In this document: positions 8,601-15,959 of the stretch, in pieces
Position numbering within the stretch: position 1 is the first letter of the stretch
Layout: every line of letters begins with the position of its first letter
NCBI GenBank assembly: GCA_004322435.1
Contig: SCTT01000210.1
Location: 1-32,437, forward strand
Length of the DNA: 32,437 nt
Direction of reading: 5' to 3'
Source: a bacterium
GTDB lineage: Bacteria; Elusimicrobiota; Elusimicrobia; UBA1565
Notes under the pieces: generated by a model
What the model was told of the DNA's origin: nothing
What the model saw: the letters and a program-made list of their open reading frames with translations, nothing else
Databases searched by the model: none
Position numbers and translations under genes: made by a program

Positions 8601-9089
8601 AGCATCCTCGCCGCGGCGGCGGCCGTCGCCATCGCCTCGGGCCTCATGTGGCTGTCGGGGCGCATCACCAACAAGGGCTGGATCAAGGCGCTGGGCTTTG
8701 GCCTCGCGGGCATCGCCCTCCCGGCGGCGGTCTGGGCGTTCCCGGCGCTCATCCCGTTCATGGACGTGCAGACGGCGCTCTTCTTGGCGATGCTCAACTA
8801 CGGCCTCTTCGTGGGGCCCTCGTCGGTGTCGCTGGGCATCTACCAGCAGGGCAACACCAACAAGGCGCACCTGGGCAAGGTGTTCGGGACGGGCTCCTCG
8901 TTCTTTAACACCTTCAACTCCATCGGCTACGGGCTCCTGGCCCTGGCCGCGAGCGCGTTCACGCCGGCCTTCCCGGCGATGTTCGTGCCGATGCTGGGCC
9001 TCTACGCCTTGGGCGGGTACCTGTTCTTCCGGGCCCCCAAGAACCTGCCCGGTCTTCCTGAAAACTCGTTTAAAAAGAACGAGAAATAG
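5685..9089 (+). CDS. Signal peptide + Pro/Ala-rich linker + HAD-like domain + MFS-like transporter fusion (1134 aa)
   Basis: MKLLSAALSSFILLTSPGLGATEAFAQVLRSAPVSGTP...; HAD motifs LAVFDYDDTL, ILTDRP, LVVGDQFFASRNTDADMA; then many TM segments (FLGRTLSIGSFVLTAIAYPYV...GPLNGALADKFSARTSMTINMVIRAVLAM). Confidence 0.8.
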   Translation: MKLLSAALSSFILLTSPGLGATEAFAQVLRSAPVSGTPVVPAVPLHIPAATSFTPTLSAPSLALPSAAAPRLAAPASPAAVNAALPARAALAAPVSAAVIASPVRAAVNAAIPAAPEAKPETALATLSANVETLGKTAAPSQGALLQNFFTGSRSWGAVNAVVEATPGSEQSGRSSLEAPATPESYEPTAVDSKKPLAERKAAVAAIAKFNTDAAKASLVRVGEANPQGGAEDYEVHRAAYKALAEGYGEVRSLRAVSPEHKAALVKSLKDNKPSLAVFDYDDTLQKWKEKAAPDTGAALKAAADQGVSVAILTDRPAIQDGGSPTVIDSLSELTAEQKAAVTLAGRAGAEMVQYDSKGRDVVVDRMPGWTDGERKAIDAVAAIIKEKFGTAEHDGKSGNVTEYGFFQLLPVRAPQSVLDEAVKVATLELANRGMTGLHIFARYAKSMDDPPYLQASKVNKVRGMNILRGQRAAYERLKDLRALGLPAKYAAKALSWLKRIPEAQIPAAKTLVVGDQFFASRNTDADMAKAAPGALVLSVGAKADPRLENIFVWPSEGHTATQEILGALGTKADDGGFNKKATIGLFLGRTLSIGSFVLTAIAYPYVAAPAVGWATFGTLMALGPLAAIATGPLNGALADKFSARTSMTINMVIRAVLAMALPTFAYFGIINFWTLLIASIANGWALSATMTTETAYVRRIAGKHQNAVQALISVNFVALQVILGLLVGIGSYIDAWAPTTPFLISAIAHAAIAAPLMWFTMPSDKPAGNAAAKTQQKAPFSERAGTFAKKYWKEALITAASIGSYAFFHSALPIAGALFYWVLNTDTVKALRAGEFREVAPREKEIEAALKDKAGEDTPETAALKKEAKTWKGRQFKTVLYSAGQAVMTYPFQNFALPLIAVLLVGTAGKGLLLGKLLGAMYFGNLIANSSQAALPEIRLPLVGRVPGQRIVQGLVLGMAAAWVYTGLVPGSILAAAAAVAIASGLMWLSGRITNKGWIKALGFGLAGIALPAAVWAFPALIPFMDVQTALFLAMLNYGLFVGPSSVSLGIYQQGNTNKAHLGKVFGTGSSFFNTFNSIGYGLLALAASAFTPAFPAMFVPMLGLYALGGYLFFRAPKNLPGLPENSFKKNEK

Positions 9090-9090
9090 G

Positions 9091-9165
9091 TCTAGGTCCT
9101 TAGCCGTCCCCCAGGGGCCGACCGGCCCAGGCGGGGCCGCGGCTTGGGCCTCATCCTTCCTTAAG
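9091..9165 (+). promoter_or_regulatory. CCTAGG-type upstream element, copy 3
   Basis: TCTAGGTCCTTAGCC at -75 relative to ATG 9166. Confidence 0.45.
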
Positions 9166-11445
9166 ATGAGGCTGACCCGCATCCTGCTCGCGGCCCTGGC
9201 GCTCTTGAGCGCGCCGGGACAGGGCGCCTACGCCCAGTTCGCCAAGGTCGCCCCCGTCCGGACCGTCCCCGCCGCCCCTGCGGCGCCGCTCCAGCTCCGC
9301 CTTCCGCTGAATTCGGCCCCGACGGGCCTCGCCGTACCCGGCCTGGCCGCGCCGTCCCTCACGACGCCTTCTCTGCCGACCCCCAGCGTCTCGGCCAAGG
9401 CCGTCGCCGTCGCGGCCGCCGCGGCGCCCGCCCAGGCCGCCGCTTTCCCCCTCTCCCGCGTTCGGGAGAGGGATGGGGTGAGGGCATCGGTCGGGCTTCC
9501 CTCACCCTACCCTCTCCCGCAAGGGCGGGAGAGGGAAAATGGAAAAGAGCAAGCCACGGCAAAGGCGACGCTGGAGAAAGGAGCCGCTTCGCTGAATGTG
9601 CGCGGCATCGTGCCCGCCGCCGCCCTCGACGCCTTCTTCGAAGGGGCGAAGGCCCGCGCCGAGAATTCGAATGCGGTCGCCCCTGAAGGCCAGCCGAGCC
9701 GGACCGCGCGGCCGGGCCTGGCGCCCGCCGCCGAGCCCGCCCCGGCTCCGGCCCCGACCGTCGCGGCACCCCAAACCGCCGAAGACAAGCCGAACGTCAA
9801 GGCGCTGGCCGGGCTCTTCACCTCGCGCACCGTCTCCATCGCGAGCTTCATCCTCACCTCCATCGCCTACCCCTTCCTCGCCGTGCCGGTCGTCGGCTGG
9901 GCGGGCTTCGGCGCGCTGATGGCCTTCGGGCCGCTGGCCGCCGTCGCCACGGGCCCTTTAAACGGCCTCATCGCCCAGCGCCTGTCGGCGCGCAAGGCCA
10001 TGGCCATCAACGCCGGCATCCGCGCCGCTCTTTCGCTGGTGCTGCCCGTAGCGGCCGGCTTCGGCTTCTTGAACTTCGGGACCTTGCTCGTCGCTTCGGT
10101 CGCCAACGGCTGGATCATGAGCTCGGTGATGACGGTCGAGGGCGCGTACCTCAAGAAGCTCGCCGGCGAGAAGGCGCTCGGCACGGTCAACGGCCTGGCC
10201 TGGATGAACTACCTGGCCATCCAGGTGGTGCTCGGCCTCATCGTGGGGGTCGGCTCCATCGTCGACAAGTGGGACCCCTCGGCGGCCTTCTACATCTCGG
10301 CGGCGGTGCACGCCCTCCTGGTCCTCCCCATCCTCTGGTTCACGATGCCGGACCTCGCCCCGCCGGGCCAGCGCCGCATCCCCTCCCACGTGGGCCTGTT
10401 GGCGCAGGCCGTCGCCTTCTTCAAGTCCAACGCCCTGCCGCTCGGCGCCGCGGCGCTCGGCGTCGGCGCCTACCTAGCCTTCTCGACCACCTTGCCCCTC
10501 ATCGCCGCCATCCTCTACTGGGTGACGCGCTCCAAGTCCTTCAAGGACGTGTGGAGCGGCGCCGCCCGCGCCGACTCGCCCGACGAGGCCGTGCTGCGGG
10601 AGAAGGTCGCGGCCGCGGCGGACGGCCCGGAGAAGGCGCGCTACGAGTCCGAGCTGGCCCTGCGCGCCAAGCGCCTGCGCACCGCGATGCTCTACCTGTC
10701 GCTCGCCGCCCTCTTCCTCTTCCCGCTCCAGTACTTCGTCCTGCCCGCCGCCGCCACGGCCCTGGCGGGCGCGGCCGGGGCGGCCGGGAAGGGCCTCATC
10801 CTGGGCCGCCTCTTGGGCGCCCTCTTCCTCGGCAACCTCGTCTCGGTGGCCGCCCGCGCGAAGCTCCCGGTCCTCAAGCTGTTCGGCCGCTCCTTTAAAG
10901 GAGAGCGCCTCGTGCAGGGGGCCGTCATGGCGCTGGCCGCGGGCTGGTCGCTCGCAGCTCTCGCGCCGGGCAGCCTCGTCGTGGCGGCCGCCGTCGCCGC
11001 CGCCGCGCTCGGCCTCATGGCTCTGGCCGCCCGCCTCACGGACACCGGCTGGGTGAAGCTCATGGGCCCCGGCTTCGCCGCGGTGGCCCTGCCCTACCTC
11101 GTCTGGACCGCCGGCCTCTTCCCGGGCTTCGGCCCCGCGGCGGCCCTGACCGTGAGCCTCCTCGTCGCCGGCATGGTCTACGGCCCGGCCTTCGTGGCCT
11201 TGAACACCACCTTCCAGCGCTGGGTCTCGCCGGACAAGATGGGCCCGTCCATCGGCGCGCAGAGCTCCTTCTTCAACGGGGCGCTGTCCTTGGGCTACGG
11301 CGTCATCTCGCTGGCGGCCTCCTTCGCCCCTCTGCCGGGCCTCTTGGGCTGGATGACGCTCGCCTACGGCGTCCTCGGCATCCTCTTCTGGCTGGCGCCG
11401 CGCTTTTTGCCCGGCCTGCCCGCGACGATGTTCCACAAAAAGTAA
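9166..11445 (+). CDS. Signal peptide + Pro/Ala-rich linker + MFS-like transporter (paralogue of 5685 gene, no HAD domain)
   Basis: MRLTRILLAALALLSAPGQGAYAQFAKVAPVRTVPAAPAAPL...; membrane half aligns with the preceding gene (LFTSRTVSIASFILTSIAYPFLAVPVVGWAGFGALMAFGPLAAVATGPLNG); both end in LPGLP..F.K. Confidence 0.8.
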   Translation: MRLTRILLAALALLSAPGQGAYAQFAKVAPVRTVPAAPAAPLQLRLPLNSAPTGLAVPGLAAPSLTTPSLPTPSVSAKAVAVAAAAAPAQAAAFPLSRVRERDGVRASVGLPSPYPLPQGRERENGKEQATAKATLEKGAASLNVRGIVPAAALDAFFEGAKARAENSNAVAPEGQPSRTARPGLAPAAEPAPAPAPTVAAPQTAEDKPNVKALAGLFTSRTVSIASFILTSIAYPFLAVPVVGWAGFGALMAFGPLAAVATGPLNGLIAQRLSARKAMAINAGIRAALSLVLPVAAGFGFLNFGTLLVASVANGWIMSSVMTVEGAYLKKLAGEKALGTVNGLAWMNYLAIQVVLGLIVGVGSIVDKWDPSAAFYISAAVHALLVLPILWFTMPDLAPPGQRRIPSHVGLLAQAVAFFKSNALPLGAAALGVGAYLAFSTTLPLIAAILYWVTRSKSFKDVWSGAARADSPDEAVLREKVAAAADGPEKARYESELALRAKRLRTAMLYLSLAALFLFPLQYFVLPAAATALAGAAGAAGKGLILGRLLGALFLGNLVSVAARAKLPVLKLFGRSFKGERLVQGAVMALAAGWSLAALAPGSLVVAAAVAAAALGLMALAARLTDTGWVKLMGPGFAAVALPYLVWTAGLFPGFGPAAALTVSLLVAGMVYGPAFVALNTTFQRWVSPDKMGPSIGAQSSFFNGALSLGYGVISLAASFAPLPGLLGWMTLAYGVLGILFWLAPRFLPGLPATMFHKK
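9449..9535. repeat. In-frame 87-bp palindromic REP/MITE-like element
   Basis: Hairpins CCCTCTCCCG/CGGGAGAGGG (9449-9472) and CCCTCTCCCGC/GCGGGAGAGGG (9510-9535), plus GGGTGAGGG/CCCTCACCC (9476-9484/9499-9507). Confidence 0.85.
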
Positions 11446-11455
11446 GATTGGGCCC

Positions 11456-11821
11456 ATGGCCCTCATCTTGGTCGCCGACGACACCCCCGAGGTCGCCGAA
11501 CTCGTCCAGGACATCCTCGAGGCGCGCGGCCACCAGGTCGTGATGGCCGCCGACGGCGTCCAGATGATCGAGCGGGCCAAGACCGTGAACCCTCAGCTCA
11601 TCATCTCGGACATCATGATGCCGGGCGCCTACGGCTCCTCGGCCTACAAGGCCCTGCAGGACGACCCCCACACCAAGGGCATCCCGGTGCTGTTCTTGAC
11701 CGGCGTGAACCACGAGGCCGCCGCGAAAGTCGTCCCGCAGGCGGCCAACGTGCGCCTGCTCTTCAAGCCCCTCGACGTCGCGCATCTGCTGGCCGCGGTG
11801 GCGGAGCTTCTGGGGAAGTAA
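11456..11821 (+). CDS. CheY-like single-domain response regulator
   Basis: MALILVADDTPEVAELVQDILEARGHQV...LIISDIMMPG...PVLFLTG...LLFKPLD; receiver acidic pair, Asp, Thr and Lys present. Confidence 0.9.
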   Translation: MALILVADDTPEVAELVQDILEARGHQVVMAADGVQMIERAKTVNPQLIISDIMMPGAYGSSAYKALQDDPHTKGIPVLFLTGVNHEAAAKVVPQAANVRLLFKPLDVAHLLAAVAELLGK

Positions 11822-12189
11822 TGGCCCTCATCCTCGTCGCCGAAGACGCCGCCGAGCTCGCCGAGATGCTCAAGCACGTCCTCGAGTCGCGCGGCCATCA
11901 GGTCGCGGTGGCCGCCGACGGCGTCGAGATGATCGAGAAGGCCAAGAACCTGAGGCCCAAGCTCATCATCTCGGACATCATGATGCCCGGCGCCTACGGC
12001 TCGGCGGCCTTCAAGTCCCTGCAGGACGACCCCTACACGAAGGGCACTCCCGTCATCTTCCTCACCGCCGTCAGCCCCGAACAGGCCGTGCGGGTCGTCG
12101 GCGAGGGCCCGGGCATCCTCATCCTCCACAAGCCGGTGGACATCATGGCCTTGATCGCGGCCGTGAACCAGATGCTGCCGGCTGCCTAG
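11821..12189 (+). CDS. CheY-like single-domain response regulator (tandem paralogue)
   Basis: MALILVAEDAAELAEMLKHVLESRGHQV...LIISDIMMPGAYGSAAFKSLQDDP...ILHKPVD; start overlaps the previous stop (TAATG). Confidence 0.9.
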   Translation: MALILVAEDAAELAEMLKHVLESRGHQVAVAADGVEMIEKAKNLRPKLIISDIMMPGAYGSAAFKSLQDDPYTKGTPVIFLTAVSPEQAVRVVGEGPGILILHKPVDIMALIAAVNQMLPAA

Positions 12190-12191
12190 CC

Positions 12192-12220
12192 TTGACTTGC
12201 CCGAACACCGGGGCTACACT
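12192..12220 (+). promoter_or_regulatory. Sigma70-type promoter TTGACT-17 bp-TACACT
   Basis: TTGACT 12192-12197, TACACT 12215-12220. Confidence 0.65.
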
Positions 12221-12271
12221 AGCGTCGCACCCCGCCGAGTAGGCGTCCGCAGTCCGCGGCCGCCGTCGTTT

Positions 12272-13747
12272 TTGCTTTACAACACCCTCCGCAGAGCCCT
12301 CCTCGGGGCTTTGGCGGCGCTCGCCTGCTCGGGAGCCGCCGAGGCCGCGCCGTCGTTCACCGCGGAAGAGACGGTCTTCTTCAGCCGGACGTCGTCTATG
12401 TCGGTGCAGTCGGTGGTGACCGTCCCGGGCGGGTTCCGGATGTACGTGACGAGCGGCCCGTACCGCGTCCTCTCGGCCACCTGCACGGACCAGGTCGCCT
12501 GGGGCCTCGAGAGCGGCATACGCCTGACGACCTCGGTCGTCGCCAACGACGTCTCCTCCATCACCTACCTCTCGGTCGTGGCCTCGACGGCGGTCGGCGG
12601 CGGCTGGCGGATGTACTACGTGGGCATCGACGCTGGGGGCCTCTACCGGGTCCTGAGCGCGACCTCCACCGACGGCCTGGCCTGGGGCAAGGAGCAGGGG
12701 ACCCGGCTCCAAAACAACGGGGGGCAGGGATTTATCGGCAGCCTGTCGGGCTTCTCGGTGTCGAACACCGAACGCCGCCTCTACTACGTGGCCGACCGCG
12801 ACGGCTTGAACAACGCCTCCCGCTACGCGGTCTTCGTCGCGACCTCGGGGGACGGCGGCCTCAACTTCGGCCCGGGCACGCTGGCCCTCTCGGCCAACGC
12901 GTACGCGGTCTCGGCGACGACGATGACGAGCGGCAAGACCCGCATCTACTACACCTCCCCCTTGACCGGCTCGACGACGGCCAGCCAGGTCCTCTCGGCG
13001 ACGGCCTCTGACGGGCTCTCGTTCACCTCTGAGAGCGACGTGCGCCTGTCGACGACGGCCTCCGTCTCGGGCTTCCGCGGCCTGGTCGTCCTGCGCTCCA
13101 CCGACAGCTTCCGCTGGCGGATGTACACCGACTACATCATCGGCGGCACCACCGAGACCTTCATCTCGCACGCGCTGACGAGGACCCCGGTCGTCGAGAG
13201 CTTCTCGCCCGCCGCCGTCGACAAGGGCCGCACCGGCGTCCCGTACACGCTGACCGGCGAGATCTTCTCGCCGACCCCCACGGTGTCCTTCGTGCTGGGG
13301 GCCTCCACCTACAACGCGACGACCGTCGTGCGCGCCGACGACACGTCGCTCTCGGGCGTGTTCGACACGCTCAACCGCTACCAGGGCGTCTACAACGTCG
13401 CCGTCGTCAACGCCGACGGCCGGCCGGGGTTCCTGTCGAACGCCCTCGAGATCCGGCTCCCCCCCGGCAGCGTCACCATGCTCGACAACCTCTTCCGCCC
13501 GACCAAAGGCGGGACGACCAAGGCCACCGTCGAGCTCTTCGAGGCCGGGGAGGTCACCGCCCGCCTCTACACCGTCGACGGGAACCTCGTCGCGACGCTG
13601 TTCCAGGGGACGATGCCCGCGGGCCAGACCCAGTTCACCTGGAACGGCCGCACGCCGGCCGGCAGCGTGGTGGCCAGCGGGGTCTATCTGCTCAACGTCG
13701 TGGGTCCCAACCTCAACACCACCGAGCGCGTGGTGGTCGTCAAGTGA
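12272..13747 (+). CDS. Exported beta-propeller-like protein with IPT/TIG-like and C-terminal FlgD-Ig-like domains
   Basis: TTG start at 12272 lies downstream of the promoter and gives LYNTLRRALLGALAALACSGAAEAAPSF; repeats (RMYVTSGPYRVLSAT / RMYYVGIDAGGLYRVLSAT); C-term VTARLYTVDGNLVATLFQGTMPAGQTQFTWNGRTPAGSVVASGVYLLNVVGP. Confidence 0.7.
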   Translation: MLYNTLRRALLGALAALACSGAAEAAPSFTAEETVFFSRTSSMSVQSVVTVPGGFRMYVTSGPYRVLSATCTDQVAWGLESGIRLTTSVVANDVSSITYLSVVASTAVGGGWRMYYVGIDAGGLYRVLSATSTDGLAWGKEQGTRLQNNGGQGFIGSLSGFSVSNTERRLYYVADRDGLNNASRYAVFVATSGDGGLNFGPGTLALSANAYAVSATTMTSGKTRIYYTSPLTGSTTASQVLSATASDGLSFTSESDVRLSTTASVSGFRGLVVLRSTDSFRWRMYTDYIIGGTTETFISHALTRTPVVESFSPAAVDKGRTGVPYTLTGEIFSPTPTVSFVLGASTYNATTVVRADDTSLSGVFDTLNRYQGVYNVAVVNADGRPGFLSNALEIRLPPGSVTMLDNLFRPTKGGTTKATVELFEAGEVTARLYTVDGNLVATLFQGTMPAGQTQFTWNGRTPAGSVVASGVYLLNVVGPNLNTTERVVVVK

Positions 13748-14685
13748 GGGCCGCCCTCCTCCTCGCCGCCGTCCTCTTCGCCGCGCCCCGCGCCCATGCC
13801 GAGGCCGGGCGCAGCGCCGCGGCTTTCCTCAAGCGCGCGCTGGGCGCGCGCGCCGCGGCGATGGGCGGCGCCGGGACGGCCCTCGTCGACCCCGGCCCCG
13901 GCGCGCCCCAGTTCAACCCCGGCGGCCTGGCGCGCGTCGCGCGCCCGTCTTTGACGAGCGCCTACCTCAACGGCTACGGCGGCGTCACGCACGGCTACGC
14001 GGCCTACGCGCACCCCCTGCCCTACGGCGTCCTCGGCACGGGCCTGCTCTACTTCAACGCCGGCGACATAGGCCTCAACCTCTCGGACGGGACGAAGCGC
14101 ACCGTGACCTCCGAGGAGGACCTGGCCTGGACCTTGAGCTACGCCGTCCCGCTGCCTTTCGGGGTCAGCGTCGGCGGAAGCTACCGCTTCCTGCGCATGG
14201 AGCTGGCCGAGACCGCCTCCGCCGTCTCCCACCAGGGCGACGCGGGGGCGCTCTGGCGCACCCCGGTCAAGGGGCTCTCGCTCGGGGCCGCCCTCCAATA
14301 TTGGGGCCCCGACATCGTCTTCGAGGAGGCCGGCGACCCGCCGCCCAAGACCTTCCGCTACGGCGCCGCGCTGCGCCTGCCCGACATCGACGCGGCCAAG
14401 GTGGACCCCACGGTCGACTTGGCCGCCTTCGACATGACGGTGGCCGGCGACGTGGTGCAGACCGTCTTCGAGTCCCCCTATCAGCGCCTCGGGGTCGAGC
14501 TGGGCCTGACGCCGTCCCTCATGAGCCGCATCGCCCTGCGCTTCGGCTGGGTCTTCAACCGCTTCGCCGAAGGCTTCACCCTCGGAGCGGGCTTCAAGAC
14601 GGGGCGCTATACCTTCGACTTCGGTCACGGCGACACCAAGACGATGAAGGGGCTGACCAGCGCCTCGTTCACGGTGGAGTTTTGA
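13744..14685 (+). CDS. PorV/PorQ (UPF0164)-like outer-membrane beta-barrel protein
   Basis: GTG start overlapping previous stop; signal peptide; AAAFLKRALGARAAAMGGAGTALVDPGPGAPQFNPGGLARV is typical of the family; C-terminal FTVEF. Confidence 0.75.
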   Translation: MRAALLLAAVLFAAPRAHAEAGRSAAAFLKRALGARAAAMGGAGTALVDPGPGAPQFNPGGLARVARPSLTSAYLNGYGGVTHGYAAYAHPLPYGVLGTGLLYFNAGDIGLNLSDGTKRTVTSEEDLAWTLSYAVPLPFGVSVGGSYRFLRMELAETASAVSHQGDAGALWRTPVKGLSLGAALQYWGPDIVFEEAGDPPPKTFRYGAALRLPDIDAAKVDPTVDLAAFDMTVAGDVVQTVFESPYQRLGVELGLTPSLMSRIALRFGWVFNRFAEGFTLGAGFKTGRYTFDFGHGDTKTMKGLTSASFTVEF

Positions 14686-14791
14686 TGGGCCTGCCCATTG
14701 GTGCCGGACTTTAGTTATTCGGTCTGCTCCAACCCTCCCTCGTAAGACGTTCCTCCCGCCTCCAAACCCCCATCTCTAAAGCCTGAGCATG

Positions 14792-14860
14792 CCTAGGTCC
14801 TTTATCCTTTAAAACAGGGGCCAAAGGACCCTCTTTGATAGGAGGCCCAAGAGCAAAAAT
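14792..14860 (+). promoter_or_regulatory. CCTAGG-type upstream element, copy 2 (upstream of amidase)
   Basis: CCTAGGTCCTTTATCC with CCAAAGGACCCTCTT at 14821-14835; ATG at 14867. Confidence 0.6.
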
Positions 14861-14866
14861 CTGGGT

Positions 14867-15958
14867 ATGAAGCGCTTGCTTCCCCTGCTGGCCCTCTCGG
14901 CCGCCGCCGCGCTGGGCTGCTCGAAGTGCGACGACGCCGCCCCGCAGGCTTCCGCCAAGGGCTTCAGCGCCGAGTCCGGCCCCGCCGGCGAGCCGACCGC
15001 CTCCCTCGAGCCCCCGCCGCCGGGCGTCCTGGTGGCCGCCAAAGGCCCCGCCGGGTCCTCTTCCTTCGCCGGCGAAGTCTCCGACGACGGCCGCGCCGTC
15101 TTCGACGGCGACCGCCTGCGCGACGGCCTGGGTTCCGGCGGCGCCGTGCGCGGCCAGTTCTCCGACAATTCCAGGAAGTGGGCCTCGCTGCGCGGCCAGC
15201 TCGCGGAGAGCCGCCAGGGCCGCGCCAGCTACGCGGCCGTCCCCCCGCCCCGCGGGACCACCGGCAACGGCGTGCGCCCCGACGCGAGCGTCCCGGACGT
15301 TCCGGCCGGCAAGGTCTTCAACCTCACCGAATACCAGCGCTTCGAGCAGGCGATGTACACCACCGTCTACCCGGTGCTGACCCGGCTGGGCTGGAACGCC
15401 CGCTCCCGCCGCGGCGGCGCGACCGGCATGGACCCCTACCGACTGACCGTCCACCACACGATGGGCCACCAGACCTTCGGCGAGGCCGAGACGGCCGCCG
15501 CCGTGCGCGGCATCCAAGCCTTCCACCAGGGCCCGGAGCGCGGCTGGGCCGACATCGGCTACCACTTCCTCATCGACGGCGCGGGCCGCGTCGCCGAAGG
15601 CCGCCCGGCCAACGTCCTGGGCGCCCACGCCGCCGAGGCCAACAGCGGCAACCTCGGCATCTCGCTGATGGGCAACTTCGACGTGGCCCAGCCCTCGGAC
15701 TCCCAGATGGACTCCTTGGAGCGCCTGGCCGCCTATCTGGCCCTGCGCTACGACATCCCGGTGATGAAGACGGGCTACCTGGAAGGGCACAACCACCACG
15801 GCGACACGACCTGCCCCGGCCGCTACCTGAACGCCCGTCTGGCCGAGATCCGCTCGCGCGTCGTGCAGGAAGAGGCGAAGATCCGCGACCGCGACGCCGG
15901 GGGCGGCAAGCCCAACTACGCGGCCTTCACCCCGCTGGTCGTCACTCGGCCGGCCTGA
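14867..15958 (+). CDS. Lipoprotein N-acetylmuramoyl-L-alanine amidase (PGRP fold)
   Basis: Lipobox ALGC; YRLTVHHTMGHQTF, GWADIGYHFLIDGAGRVAEGRPANVLGAHAAEANSGNLGISLMGNF, LEGHNHHGDTTCPGRYL. Confidence 0.9.
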   Translation: MKRLLPLLALSAAAALGCSKCDDAAPQASAKGFSAESGPAGEPTASLEPPPPGVLVAAKGPAGSSSFAGEVSDDGRAVFDGDRLRDGLGSGGAVRGQFSDNSRKWASLRGQLAESRQGRASYAAVPPPRGTTGNGVRPDASVPDVPAGKVFNLTEYQRFEQAMYTTVYPVLTRLGWNARSRRGGATGMDPYRLTVHHTMGHQTFGEAETAAAVRGIQAFHQGPERGWADIGYHFLIDGAGRVAEGRPANVLGAHAAEANSGNLGISLMGNFDVAQPSDSQMDSLERLAAYLALRYDIPVMKTGYLEGHNHHGDTTCPGRYLNARLAEIRSRVVQEEAKIRDRDAGGGKPNYAAFTPLVVTRPA

Positions 15959-15959
15959 G

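Noticed and set aside
5678-8908. 1076-aa plus-strand ORF overlapping the HAD-MFS gene in another frame
   Set aside because: Extremely Arg-rich with no recognisable motifs; frame shadow of the 5685-9089 gene.
7446-9182. 578-aa minus-strand ORF antisense to the HAD-MFS gene
   Set aside because: Arg/Gly/Glu/His-rich composition typical of antisense frames in GC-rich coding DNA; sense strand has clear domains.
9449-9535. CRISPR-like array
   Set aside because: Only two related palindromes with no regular spacers; better explained as a REP/MITE-like element.
12197-12271. Upstream TTG start for the beta-propeller protein
   Set aside because: The 12197 start lies inside the promoter -35 box (TTGACT 12192-12197), so would not be transcribed; TTG at 12272 gives a proper signal peptide.
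14796-14830. GGTCCTTT...AAAGGACC inverted repeat in the copy 2 leader as a conserved RNA stem
   Set aside because: The pairing is not preserved in the copy 1 leader (GGACTAAAG opposite AAAGGACC), so no covariation support.
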